A stretch of DNA of 64,000 nt, from NCBI GenBank assembly GCA_027660625.1, contig JAQDNC010000004.1:103156-167155 (forward strand), read 5' to 3'. Every line of letters begins with the position of its first letter. Position 1 is the first letter of the stretch. Position numbers and translations under genes: made by a program. The notes under the pieces are model-generated. The model was given only the letters and a program-made list of their open reading frames with translations. It had not been told where the DNA came from and did not search any database. The DNA is from Coriobacteriaceae bacterium AM100-PB1-1D-6A (lineage in GTDB: Bacteria > Actinomycetota > Coriobacteriia > Coriobacteriales > Coriobacteriaceae). This document shows, in pieces, positions 38,284 to 47,346 of this stretch.

Positions 38284-38332
38284 CCTTTTTTGCTTGATTT
38301 GCCGTTTGTTGAACGGGTCCCCCCGACGGCGG

Positions 38333-38547
38333 CGTGCAAAAACGCGAGTATTCAGCATTTCCTCAATAATTTGACGGCAGCCGGGGCCACAAATACGACG
38401 CGTAGTGTTTTGGATTATCCACAAAATTCAATAATATGAGGAATAACAAGCGCGCGGAACGAGTCTTTCGAGTCGAAAGGCAATTTACAGCCAGCGGTTT
38501 TAACGTTCCCGGAAGGGGCGGATGCTGAAAACTCCGCTTTTTGCACG
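38333..38547. repeat. 215-bp element with 26-bp inverted ends
   Basis: CGTGCAAAAA...GAGTATTCAGCAT at 38333-38358 is mirrored at 38522-38547 with 22 of 26 matches. A weaker inner pairing (TTCCTCAATAAT with ATAATATGAGGAA) lies inside. No coding frame is present. It fills the XRE to ansA gap. Confidence 0.7.
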
Positions 38548-38601
38548 TTCCGAGGGGTACCACGTGCCCTACAAGGCCCAAAGAGGCGGATTTTGTTTTA
38601 G

Positions 38602-39615
38602 CTACGCCATCGGGATGCGGTCGTGGTTGACTTGGCTGTAGAACAGGCGCTGAATCTCTGACGCATCACGTGACTGGCCGAGTGCCCACATGGTTTTGGC
38701 CACGAGCGTCTCGGTGGTCATGTCGTCGCCGCGCAAAATACCCGGATGATCGGCGTAAGCTCGGCCGACCTCATAAACACCCAGATCAAGGCCCTCTTCG
38801 GGAACCTGCGTGGTCATAACGACAGTGCGACCCGAATCGACCCAGCGAAAAATCGCCTCCTGGAATGACTCGCCGGACTCACCAAACTCGGGGATACCGC
38901 CAATGCCAAAGGTCTCCAGGATTACAGCATCGTAGCTATCGGCAAGGGCGTCCAGGATACCCGGGTTCACGCCGGGTGTCAGCTTAAGGACAAACACGCG
39001 CGGGTCGATACTGTCGTAGAAACGGACTGGGCTCTCATTCTGGTGGGTGCCGTGAAGCCCGTTGCGCACGATGCGGTCGTTGCGGATATAGGCGATGGGC
39101 GGATAGTTGACGCTAATGAACGCGTTAAAGCTCATGGTGCGCTGTTTGCGGGCGCGCGTGCCGGCAATGGCGACGCCGCCAAACACGATCGAGACGTCGT
39201 GTGAATGCTCGTCGAGCGCATAGAGCAGGCTCTGGTACAGGTTGAGCTTGGCATCGGTAAAGGGATTGCCCATGGGCTTTTGCGACCCGGTGAGCACGAT
39301 GGGCTTGGGGCTGTCCTGAATCAGGTAGGAAAGCGCTGCCGCGGTGTAGCTCATGGTGTCGGTGCCGTGCAGAATCACGAAACCGTCGTGGTCGGCATAA
39401 CCTTCGACAATGACGTCGCGGATGCGCATCCAGTCGCTCGGGCGCATATTGGTACTGTCGATGTTCATGGGCTGCACGACGTCGAGCTCGCAGAGGCCCG
39501 AGATCTCGGGGACGCTCTGGGCGAGCTCCTCACCGGTCAGGGCGGGGGAGAGGCCGTTGCCGTCCTCGGTCGATGCGATGGTGCCGCCCGTGGCGATGAG
39601 AAGGATGCGCTTCAT
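38602..39615 (-). CDS. ansA: Type I L-asparaginase
   Basis: The 337-residue enzyme deaminates asparagine to aspartate. It has the first catalytic Thr in ATGGTIAST and the second in ILHGTDTM, followed by LTGSQKPMG. There is no signal peptide, so it is the cytoplasmic type I form. The ATG at 39615 is chosen over an upstream frame because family homology begins there. It is divergent from guaA. Confidence 0.95.
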   Translation of the reverse strand: MKRILLIATGGTIASTEDGNGLSPALTGEELAQSVPEISGLCELDVVQPMNIDSTNMRPSDWMRIRDVIVEGYADHDGFVILHGTDTMSYTAAALSYLIQDSPKPIVLTGSQKPMGNPFTDAKLNLYQSLLYALDEHSHDVSIVFGGVAIAGTRARKQRTMSFNAFISVNYPPIAYIRNDRIVRNGLHGTHQNESPVRFYDSIDPRVFVLKLTPGVNPGILDALADSYDAVILETFGIGGIPEFGESGESFQEAIFRWVDSGRTVVMTTQVPEEGLDLGVYEVGRAYADHPGILRGDDMTTETLVAKTMWALGQSRDASEIQRLFYSQVNHDRIPMA

Positions 39616-39883
39616 GCTGGTATTCCTATCGTATTTGCCGCCGCAGAGGCGGAGTCGTTCGGCAGTATTGTGGCACAGGGCGTCCAATGTTCAAACGTAT
39701 TACATCATCTGTAACGTTTGGTAACACTTCAATCGCTGGCAAATAGGGGCTCAGGTCGTGCGTTTGCCGTGCGCTGATGGCTGCGAGGGACGAGAAACCC
39801 CATATAACGTGTACACTATGAAAGCTATTTTCGTTTATTCGCGCGGGCGGGCACCGGCTCCCCGCCAACAAGAGGGGGATACC

Positions 39884-41482
39884 ATGGATCAAAATGCTTC
39901 CGCAAAGGTCCTCGTACTCGACTTTGGTGCGCAGTACGGTCAGCTCATTGCCCGTCGCGTCCGCGACCTCAACGTGTATTCCGAGATCGTTCCCTGCGAC
40001 ATCTCGGCCGACGAGATTCGCGAGATGAACGCCTCTGCGCTCATCCTTTCCGGCGGCCCGGCTTCTGTGTATGCCGAGGACGCTCCGTCCATCGATCCTG
40101 CAATCTTTGACCTGGGCCTTCCCGTCCTGGGCTTTTGCTACGGCCATCAGATCACGGCCGTGACGCTCGGCGGCAAGGTCGGCCACTCCGAGGTGGGCGA
40201 GTACGGTCGCGCCACCATCACGCGCACGGCTGGCGCCAAGCTCTTTAACTCCACGCCCATGGAGCAGACCGTGTGGATGAGCCACCGCGACGCCGTGTCC
40301 GAGGTGCCCGAGGGCTTTACCGTTACCGCCAGCACCGACGTGTGCCCGGTTGCCGCCATGGAGTGCCCCGAGCGCAAGATTTTCACCACGCAGTTCCACC
40401 CCGAGGTCAAGCACTCCGAGTACGGTCAGCAGCTGCTGAGCAACTTCCTGTTTGAGATCTGCGGCCTGGAGCCCAACTGGAGCATGGACAACCTGGTCGA
40501 GACCATGACGGCCGAGTTCCGCGAGAAGGTCGGCGACGACCGCGTGATTCTGGCCCTGTCCGGCGGCGTCGACTCCTCCGTCGTGGCAGCTCTTGGCGCT
40601 CGCGCCGTGGGCAAGCAGATGACATGCGTGTTCATCAACCACGGCCTGCTGCGCAAGGGTGAGCCCGAGCAGGTGGAGGAGGTCTTCACCAAGCAGTTTG
40701 ACGTCGACTTTATCCACGTTCACGCCGAGGACCGTTATGCCGAGCTTCTGGCCGGCGTGACCGAGCCCGAGGAGAAGCGCCGCATCATCGGTACGCAGTT
40801 CTGGAAAGAGTTCTTTGCCGTGGCGCAGCAGCTCGAGACCGATGGCAAGCCGGTCAAGTACCTGGCTCAGGGCACCATCTACCCCGACATCATCGAGTCC
40901 GGCGCTCGCAAGACGGGCGGCAAGACGGCCACCATCAAGAGCCACCACAACCTGATCCCGTTCCCCGAGGGCGTACACTTCGACCTCATTGAGCCGCTCG
41001 ACCACTTCTTTAAGGACGAGGTCCGCGCGCTTGGTCTGGCGCTCGGTCTGCCGGGTCACATCGTGTTCCGTCAGCCTTTCCCGGGCCCGGGTCTGGCCAT
41101 CCGCATCATCGGCGCGGTCGATAAGGAGAAGCTCGAGATCCTCAAGAATGCCGACGCTATCGTGCGCGAGGAGCTCGATGCCTACAATCAGCGTCTGTTT
41201 GAGCAGACCGGCGAGCGCAACTCCGAGCACAGCTGCTGGCAGTATTTCGCGGTCCTGCCCGACATCAAGTCCGTCGGCGTCATGGGTGACGAGCGCACCT
41301 ACCAGCGCCCAATTATCCTGCGCGCCGTCGAGTCCAGCGATGCCATGACCGCCGACTGGGCCAAACTGCCCTACGACGTGCTGGCCCGCATCTCGGGCCG
41401 CATCGTGGCCGAGGTTCCCGGTGCCAACCGCGTGTGCTACGACATTACGTCCAAGCCGCCTGCGACCATCGAGTGGGAGTAG
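39884..41482 (+). CDS. guaA: GMP synthase (glutamine-hydrolysing)
   Basis: GuaA converts XMP to GMP. The 532-residue protein has a class I amidotransferase with the Cys of GFCYGHQ and the His-Glu of TQFHPEVKHS, the ATP loop LSGGVDSS, and the C-terminal dimer domain ending PPATIEWE. The start ATG at 39884 follows GAGGGGG. Its last codons, CCATCGAGTGGGAGTAG, recur at three further places downstream, making this 3' end the attachment site of stacked islands. The gene remains intact. Confidence 0.97.
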   Translation: MDQNASAKVLVLDFGAQYGQLIARRVRDLNVYSEIVPCDISADEIREMNASALILSGGPASVYAEDAPSIDPAIFDLGLPVLGFCYGHQITAVTLGGKVGHSEVGEYGRATITRTAGAKLFNSTPMEQTVWMSHRDAVSEVPEGFTVTASTDVCPVAAMECPERKIFTTQFHPEVKHSEYGQQLLSNFLFEICGLEPNWSMDNLVETMTAEFREKVGDDRVILALSGGVDSSVVAALGARAVGKQMTCVFINHGLLRKGEPEQVEEVFTKQFDVDFIHVHAEDRYAELLAGVTEPEEKRRIIGTQFWKEFFAVAQQLETDGKPVKYLAQGTIYPDIIESGARKTGGKTATIKSHHNLIPFPEGVHFDLIEPLDHFFKDEVRALGLALGLPGHIVFRQPFPGPGLAIRIIGAVDKEKLEILKNADAIVREELDAYNQRLFEQTGERNSEHSCWQYFAVLPDIKSVGVMGDERTYQRPIILRAVESSDAMTADWAKLPYDVLARISGRIVAEVPGANRVCYDITSKPPATIEWE

Positions 41483-41755
41483 GCTGACAGGGTTTTGACC
41501 TGCTCTTTTGAGTATTGCACTGTGCTCCTGAGTTTCGTTTCGTACGAGAGTTACGGCAAAGCCGCCAGCGACGGCGGTGAGTAAAAACGATAATCTGGCC
41601 TCCGTTCCCGCGTTGGGACGGAGGCTTTTTCTTTGCCGTTTTACTCCCTTTCACCTGCGATTTCGCCATTTACTCCCCGTATTTCAAGATGACAAAGTAC
41701 GGGTGGTATTCGGAAGAACGAGAGTAAGGATTTATCCCAAGTGAGTGGGCACGCG
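41466..41755 (+). repeat. Attachment-site repeat A (guaA 3' end, terminator and structured tail)
   Basis: The core CCATCGAGTGGGAGTAG (41466-41482) is followed by about 270 bp homologous to copy B at 53134. Parts are TTTCGTTTCGTACGA, the terminator GCCTCCGT / ACGGAGGC with T5 (41598-41631), and a nested hairpin (CCCGTA / TACGGG inside TTACTC / GAGTAA). In attachment-site terms this is the left end of island 1. The rest of 41756-41928 is a promoter region with no gene. Confidence 0.9.
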
Positions 41756-41928
41756 GTTCTCCATGCTATTTGGGACTAATAACCGCTAGAACATAAAGAG
41801 AGTGCTGGATGCGGGCCTTCAATTCGTCCCCGCGCTCTCTGGTCCTATCGTGCCGTCATCAAGCACCTTATTTACTCTGTGAAATATAATTCTGGATGCA
41901 AAAGGATATCCGCACGGAGGTTTCCAGC

Positions 41929-43662
41929 ATGTCCAAGCTCAACATCGACCAGAAAACGATCAAGCTGCTCCTTACAGATAAGCATTCGGACTTCCTCATC
42001 CCAGATTACCAGCGACCTTACGCCTGGGGCGAAGACGAGTGTGCAACGCTATGGGACGATCTCTTCACCTTCGCGTTTCCCAACGACGACTGCGACGCCT
42101 TCGAAAGCACTAGTGATGAATACTTCCTCGGCCCCATTGTTACTTTCAAGAACGACGCAGGCCAGCTTGAAATAATCGATGGCCAGCAGAGACTTACAAC
42201 CATCATGTTGCTGCTTAGGGCGTTTTACGACAAGTTCGCAAACATGAAGGACAAGCAATCAATTAAAGTGCGTGACTCGATTGCTGGCTGCGTCTGGAAG
42301 ACCGATGAGTTCGACGACCCCGACATGAATGCACTGAAAATCGATTCAGAGGTGGCGAGCGATTCCGACAAAGATGAGTTTCTAGATATATTGCGCCACG
42401 GCTCCGTGGGCCCCATGGCCCACAGCGCCTATTCACGCAATTACGCCTTCTTCTCTAAAAGAATGGCCGAAATGGCAAGCGAGTGGCCAAGCTACATCGC
42501 CCTATTTGCCGCTCGCATTCTCAATAACGTAATCTTGCTTCCCATCGAAGCGGAATCCCAGGACACCGCGCTCAGAATCTTCTCGACTTTGAACGACCGT
42601 GGACTCCCGTTGGCAGACGCTGACATCTTTAAGAGCCAGTTCTACAAGCACTTCTCCATCGAGGGTCGCAAAGACGAGTTCGTTGCGCGTTGGAAAGTGC
42701 TTGAGGAAACAGCCAACCTCATTTTCAAACCAACCTCGGGCACGCCGCTCGACGAGCTTTTCACCCGCTATATGTATTATCGCCGTGCAAAGAAGGGCAT
42801 CCGCGACACGACAACCAAAAGTCTACGCGACTTCTACAGCGACAGCTCGTACGAAATCCTACGCGAGGACGCGACGCTCGACGATTTGGAGTCTCTGCTC
42901 GATTTTTGGAAACGGGTTGATGCGCAGGAGGGCTTTTCCGAGCGTGTAGCACGCCGTCTATTCGTTCTCAATTATGCACCCAACGGCATGTGGGTTTATC
43001 TGTTGAGTACCTGGTTCCTGGCAAAGCGCAATACCAAAGGCGAGCTAGACGACAAAGAGCTCTACGATTTCCTTTGCTACATCACTGGATTCATCTACGC
43101 CTACTCACTTGAGCGTCCCGGCGTAAACGCCCTGCGCGGTCCCGTCTATCCCGCACTCATAGATATCGTAGAAGGTCGCAAGGTCGACTTTTCAGCCCAT
43201 CTGTTCGACCGTGAAACAATTACGGGACGCTTCAGAAGCTATCAGTTCACCAACCAGCGTCGCTTCACACGATCGATGCTTGTTTGGTGGGCCTATTCAG
43301 ATCCTAAGCAACCTCTCATGGACTTGGACACAACGCTCGAGATTGAACACATCTATGCAAGAAAGCGTAACGAGGTGCACCCGCTATCCAATCGCTCAAA
43401 TCTTGAAGCACTAGGAAACAAGGCGATGTTGGAGAAGCGCGTAAATATTCGCGCCTCAGATTACCAACTGACGGATAAACGCAAGTATTATGAGGGCTAT
43501 GTGAACGATAAGGGCGTTGAGGTGTCGGGGACCGCTGTTCGCGAACTCGTGGAAATTGCGCGATGCGGCGACTTCGCCGAGAGCGACATCGAAATGCGCA
43601 CCGAGCGGATCATCACTACTTTTGTCGAGTGGCTTGGCAAGTTGGGCCTACTAAGGGAGTAA
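41929..43662 (+). CDS. DUF262/DUF1524 protein (GmrSD-like restriction family)
   Basis: A 577-residue protein. The N-terminal DUF262 fold shows DYQRPYAWGEDE (26-37) and IDGQQRLTTIM, a ParB-like nucleotide-binding domain. The C-terminal DUF1524 has the HNH-like block LEIEHIYARKRNE, then SNLEALGNKAML. This pairing is typical of GmrSD-type modification-dependent nucleases that cut modified phage DNA. ATG at 41929 was picked for CGGAGG upstream. It is more AT-rich than guaA and is the first cargo gene of island 1. Confidence 0.88.
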   Translation: MSKLNIDQKTIKLLLTDKHSDFLIPDYQRPYAWGEDECATLWDDLFTFAFPNDDCDAFESTSDEYFLGPIVTFKNDAGQLEIIDGQQRLTTIMLLLRAFYDKFANMKDKQSIKVRDSIAGCVWKTDEFDDPDMNALKIDSEVASDSDKDEFLDILRHGSVGPMAHSAYSRNYAFFSKRMAEMASEWPSYIALFAARILNNVILLPIEAESQDTALRIFSTLNDRGLPLADADIFKSQFYKHFSIEGRKDEFVARWKVLEETANLIFKPTSGTPLDELFTRYMYYRRAKKGIRDTTTKSLRDFYSDSSYEILREDATLDDLESLLDFWKRVDAQEGFSERVARRLFVLNYAPNGMWVYLLSTWFLAKRNTKGELDDKELYDFLCYITGFIYAYSLERPGVNALRGPVYPALIDIVEGRKVDFSAHLFDRETITGRFRSYQFTNQRRFTRSMLVWWAYSDPKQPLMDLDTTLEIEHIYARKRNEVHPLSNRSNLEALGNKAMLEKRVNIRASDYQLTDKRKYYEGYVNDKGVEVSGTAVRELVEIARCGDFAESDIEMRTERIITTFVEWLGKLGLLRE

Positions 43663-43975
43663 AACTTGATTCATCTTCGCTTATCGGTCTTGGACCCGGA
43701 AAAGCTCGTTGCTTTTGCTCAGTAGACGGACGTTGCCGTCTACTGCGGTTGCGTGCCAAACGTTGGTGTCAGCACCCCGGAAAAAGGGTGTGGCCACCGC
43801 CTAGAATCTTCAGTTACCACGCTGAGACGATAGGAGATGACCACATGGACACAATGTAGCGCACGAGGCGCCCTCGACGCCATTGCTTGCGTTTCGCCAT
43901 CGCTGCTCGAAGCGTGCCACTTGGGACTCCTGGCCGGAGGAGAGATGGCCGTTCCCTATGAGATTACGGAACCAC
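43663..43975. other. Noncoding gap in island 1
   Basis: No gene is supported. A perfect 10-bp hairpin CAGTAGACGG / CCGTCTACTG (43720-43745) follows the DUF262 gene and may end its transcript. A four-codon frame with a good ribosome site (MDTM, near 43844) is noted without a claim. Confidence 0.5.
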
Positions 43976-44650
43976 CTATATCCGCTTGCTGCGGGCTTGC
44001 TTGAGCCAGTTCCTCTTGAAAGAGCCGATACCACCGAAGAACTTGTTGTACGTCTCACCGTTCTCCTTGGCCTCGTACTTGACCAAGGCAAGTTCGATAG
44101 TGCAGAGGTAATCCGCCACTTGCTCGAGGCGGTAGTCGGTCATCGAGGTTTTACGGCGTCGGACGACCCCTTTTGAGAGGACCTTGCCCACCGAGCGGTC
44201 GAGCGCCTGCTTGACAATGTCCTGACCGTTGTCGTAATAGACCTTCACATCGTCGAAGGACTGGAAGAAGCCCAGGTGTTCAATCATGGCGGAGGAGATG
44301 TCGCGCCCCATGCGCTCCATTAGCCTTGCCGGGTCTTCGAACTGGCTGCGGCGGTAGACGAACGTGATATAGGAAATGGGAAGTTTGCGGACGAACGAGG
44401 AGAAGTAGGCGAGCATCACCTTGCGCTGCTCGATGTTAAGAAACTCATAATCCTTGTGCCCGTTCATGAGAGACTCGGAGTGAAACGGAATGTTAGGGAG
44501 ATCGGCCCAGGCAAGTTTGGCCTCATAGCCCGTGACCGCCTCGGCGATGCTGTCTGCCTGGTCGTGAAAGACGAGCGTGAGCAGGTAGTAGCGAGCTTTG
44601 CCGCCGCGGTCGCCGCTCTCGTCGACGAAGATGCTGAGTTCCTTGGCCAA
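43976..44650 (-). CDS. DUF3800 domain protein
   Basis: The 224-residue protein opens with FVDESGD (8-14), the signature of DUF3800, an RNase H-like fold. Later acidic residues (YYDNGQD, EQVADYLCTIELA) fit the family active site. DUF3800 genes are common in mobile and defence islands, but the biochemical role is uncertain. The start is TTG at 44650, chosen because AGGAG lies 6 bases upstream. It is convergent with the DUF262 gene. Confidence 0.82.
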   Translation of the reverse strand: MAKELSIFVDESGDRGGKARYYLLTLVFHDQADSIAEAVTGYEAKLAWADLPNIPFHSESLMNGHKDYEFLNIEQRKVMLAYFSSFVRKLPISYITFVYRRSQFEDPARLMERMGRDISSAMIEHLGFFQSFDDVKVYYDNGQDIVKQALDRSVGKVLSKGVVRRRKTSMTDYRLEQVADYLCTIELALVKYEAKENGETYNKFFGGIGSFKRNWLKQARSKRI

Positions 44651-44672
44651 TGGGGACTCCTAATGGAATGAA

Positions 44673-44701
44673 TAAAAAAATAGCCGGGGGACTCCCCCGG
44701 C
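44673..44701 (-). terminator. Terminator downstream of the excisionase-like genes
   Basis: GCCGGGGG / CCCCCGGC with a 3-base loop reads on the minus strand into TATTTTTTT. It separates the two small DNA-binding genes from DUF3800. Confidence 0.92.
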
Positions 44702-44714
44702 ACTTGGAGGTAGC

Positions 44715-44885
44715 TTAATAAGCCACCAATAACCTTATAGCATGCTCTGACGGTGAGTGCAAGGGGGCGAGCCGGTACATTGCGTCGCGGCTGATGCGCA
44801 GCATCGCGCACGCCTCGTCGGCGCCGAATATCGCGTTGGTCGATGTGATGAGCCTCACCTGGCTCCTGCTAATGCTCTTGGTCAT
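44715..44885 (-). CDS. Truncated excisionase-like HTH peptide
   Basis: A 56-residue frame begins MTKSISRSQVRLITSTNAIF and contains GADEACAMLRISRDAMYRL. This is the first helix-turn-helix half of the MerR/excisionase family, where ACxxLxISRxxxYRL is typical. It ends just where the wing would begin, so it looks truncated, although its terminator at 44673 is intact. GAAAGGAG lies upstream. Confidence 0.55.
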   Translation of the reverse strand: MTKSISRSQVRLITSTNAIFGADEACAMLRISRDAMYRLAPLHSPSEHAIRLLVAY

Positions 44886-44963
44886 GGTCGTCCTCGAGCT
44901 CCTTTCGTCTCGAGGCTCCCTCGCGTGCCCGGCCGCGGGCGGCTCCCGGGGCGGTCGCCGCCG

Positions 44964-45182
44964 TCATTTCCTGCCGCTCCTCGACTCGATGTAGGCGTCC
45001 ACTGACGCCCTCGACACCAGGAGCTTCCTTCCGAGCCTGTACGAGTCGATCTCTCCCGACCAGATGAGGTCGTACGCCTTGTTTCGGCTCGCCCTCATGT
45101 ACTCCTGCATCTCGATCACCGTCATCCATTCGTCCCGATCTCGGCTTCCCTCGGGCGCGGCGCATTCGGCTGTGCGTGCCAT
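44964..45182 (-). CDS. Excisionase-family DNA-binding protein
   Basis: The 72-residue protein contains MTVIEMQEYMRASRNKAYDL and IDSYRLGRKLLVSRASVDAY, the winged helix-turn-helix of HTH_17/Xis proteins. Such proteins direct integrases towards excision or act as small regulators. ATG at 45182 follows GGAGG. It is the only complete recombination-directionality candidate in the islands; no integrase accompanies it. Confidence 0.82.
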   Translation of the reverse strand: MARTAECAAPEGSRDRDEWMTVIEMQEYMRASRNKAYDLIWSGEIDSYRLGRKLLVSRASVDAYIESRSGRK

Positions 45183-45360
45183 GGTTCCTCCAATCTTCCC
45201 GTGCGGCACCGCGCGAGGACACCGCACGACACCGTGTGCCTTTTCGTCTGCACGACGATTGAACCGCCTGATGGCGATTGGTGAGCACGGCAGGAGCGGA
45301 GACGGGTCGAAGTGGGTCGAGCTGGTCGTGCCTTCACGAAACGGCCATGAGCCGCGTGCC

Positions 45361-45602
45361 TTAGCTCGCAGCTAAGTCCCTGAAAAGTAAAAGGCACCCA
45401 TGCGGGCGCCTGCCTAGTAGCTGGAGTTGTTCGGTTGTGGTCGGAATGCTCGTCTTCCGCGGTGCTGTCGTCCGGGGTCCGGCATCTGTCGTTCGCCTCT
45501 TCTGTCGTGTTTGATGTTGCGTGTTCTGCGAGCGACCTTGTGCAGGTTCTTCAACCCGTTGCCCCAGGTGCACCCGGATAAATGGTACCCATCCGTTGGG
45601 AC
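45361..45602. repeat. 242-bp island repeat, copy 1
   Basis: It aligns without gaps to 56521-56762, about 220 of 242 positions identical by my count. It includes a minus-strand terminator (GGCGCCCGCATGGGTGCC followed by TTTTACTTTT) near 45390-45410. A minus-strand frame runs through both copies, but the differences change many residues, which argues against coding. It lies just after the 3' end of the WYL gene. The rest of 45183-45717 holds no gene. Confidence 0.9.
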
Positions 45603-45717
45603 ACGACCTGCTGTGGTTGTCATTTCGGACGAATGGGAGCAGACGAACGGCGCGAGGATGCGAGCCGAATTCGAGTTAGTCAATATTGGCTTTTGAATCG
45701 GACCGATTGGGATTGCC

Positions 45718-46884
45718 TCATTGCCGGCAGCTCTTCGAGTCCAATCGTGAAATAGCTGCATCCAGTGCGGCTTTGTAGCCCTCTGATGCTGCTTCGTAAT
45801 CTTGGATATAGGATTCTAGGTCGGAGGCGACGGCATTCGGGAAGCTCTCGACCCACCGTTTCCCCTTAGGCTTCGCCAGCCTCACCGCGCCGTCCATCCC
45901 GAATAGCCACCTGTAAAAGGTCGGAGACGGCATCGCGCTGACGCAGGCGTAGCCGATGACGTTTCTTTCGTCGCTCTCGTCGATGTGACAGAATTTGAGG
46001 TCGTGGCCGAACCTTTCGTAAACGTACTTGGCATGAGTGCCGGATACTTCCAGGAACAGCTTTCTGGCGGTGCCCGAGCCGAACATGTCGACCCGCTGGC
46101 GCGTGTCCGCGACCACGCGCGTCCTCAGCGCCTCTACCTTATCCCGATCCGACACCGGTTTTCCGGTGACAACCGGGTCCGCGATATCGTCTAGTCGGTA
46201 GAAGTAGGGACTGGGGGAACCGCCTTCGTCGATATGCATGCTCTCGAGATAGTAGCGGCCGAAGCTGAACACGATCGCCACCGGGTCCTCCTCGTACGGC
46301 CCAATCTTTACGGTCGATCCGTTCATCAGGTGAACCTGCTTCTTGAAGGCGAGCCTTTCGTTCATGCGGATCGCTCGGGATGCGGCATGGAGGACGTTGA
46401 AAATCGCGTCGGTGTCCCTGCCGGCCTTGCGGTCGACGAACACGGTCTCCACGCTTTCGTCGACGTCATAGTCGGAGGAGAATGCGAGCACCTTCGAGGA
46501 GATCTTGTCCTTCCGCCCCTCGCCGATGAAGGAGCTCGTCCCCAGCACGTCCGAGATGAGGATCGCCTCCTCGGATGACAGGGGTTTGTTTACGGCCCTG
46601 AACCCGACGTTCTCGCCGTGGCCAGGTATCGCCATGCGGATTCCCATGGGCATGCTTTCGCTTATCTGGTGCAGGTCCTTGAGAATGGCGTTCTCCGACG
46701 TCGGCCTCTCGGAGCAGATGCCTATGACGCGCGCGATTTCCGATGCGGATATGCCCGTCCTCTCATCGGTGAAGCGGACGAGGAGGTCGAGGACGGACAG
46801 GATCCTGCTTCTCGATGTGCCGCTCGCCGCGAATCCGGCTTCCTTTAACTCGGAGATCTCCTCCTCGGTGAATGTCCTAGACAT
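45718..46884 (-). CDS. WYL-domain regulator
   Basis: A 388-residue protein with an N-terminal winged helix (SRSRILSVLDLLVRF, GISASEIARVIG) and a C-terminal WYL-type fold (VAIVFSFGRYYLES). WYL proteins sense nucleic acids or nucleotides and often regulate phage-defence loci. ATG at 46884 follows GGAGGACCTGCA. It is divergent from small membrane-protein genes and ends against the 242-bp repeat. Confidence 0.82.
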   Translation of the reverse strand: MSRTFTEEEISELKEAGFAASGTSRSRILSVLDLLVRFTDERTGISASEIARVIGICSERPTSENAILKDLHQISESMPMGIRMAIPGHGENVGFRAVNKPLSSEEAILISDVLGTSSFIGEGRKDKISSKVLAFSSDYDVDESVETVFVDRKAGRDTDAIFNVLHAASRAIRMNERLAFKKQVHLMNGSTVKIGPYEEDPVAIVFSFGRYYLESMHIDEGGSPSPYFYRLDDIADPVVTGKPVSDRDKVEALRTRVVADTRQRVDMFGSGTARKLFLEVSGTHAKYVYERFGHDLKFCHIDESDERNVIGYACVSAMPSPTFYRWLFGMDGAVRLAKPKGKRWVESFPNAVASDLESYIQDYEAASEGYKAALDAAISRLDSKSCRQ

Positions 46885-46961
46885 TGCAGGTCCTCCATAA
46901 ACAGCTTTATTGCCTATGAAATTGTAGGCAATCCAAACCAGTCAGAGGAGACGAAATTCCG

Positions 46962-47240
46962 ATGGCGGTTGAAAATAAGGGTCGAAGCAATGGAAGAGAG
47001 AGTAGGGAGCCAACTATGAACGACGCCGGACGGGCGGTGAACGCCCCGACGATTTCGTCAGCCGATGCCGTAGCGGAGGCGGCGTGCGATAACGGAAGGA
47101 GGATCCTCGGCTTTTCGCCGGAGCAGCTGATCGCCGCTTGCGGTCTGGCCTTGATGGGCATCGCTGTTTTAGTCGGGTCGAACTACAGCCTCTCTATCGC
47201 CAAAGGTGATTTCAGGCTTGATCTGCGCCCTGCGTGCTAG
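46962..47240 (+). CDS. Small single-pass membrane protein
   Basis: A 92-residue frame with a charged N-terminus, one strong hydrophobic helix (LIAACGLALMGIAVLVGS) and a short basic tail. AGAGGAGA lies upstream of the ATG. It is divergent from the WYL gene and may be regulated by it. No family recognised. Confidence 0.55.
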   Translation: MAVENKGRSNGRESREPTMNDAGRAVNAPTISSADAVAEAACDNGRRILGFSPEQLIAACGLALMGIAVLVGSNYSLSIAKGDFRLDLRPAC

Positions 47241-47346
47241 GCGATGCGCCCACGCGGAAGCAACAACCGCTGTTGTGGGACGCGGCGTCGTCGACGCGTG
47301 ACGCGCCCCAAGGAATTAACTCTCGATTCGAATGATAGGAGACGAT

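Noticed and set aside
39626..41230. 534-codon minus-strand frame opposite guaA
   Set aside because: Shadow of guaA; no independent start signals.
45361..45573. Conserved minus-strand frame in the 242-bp repeat (also 56521-56748)
   Set aside because: Differences between the two copies change residues freely and are not concentrated at third positions, so coding is unlikely.
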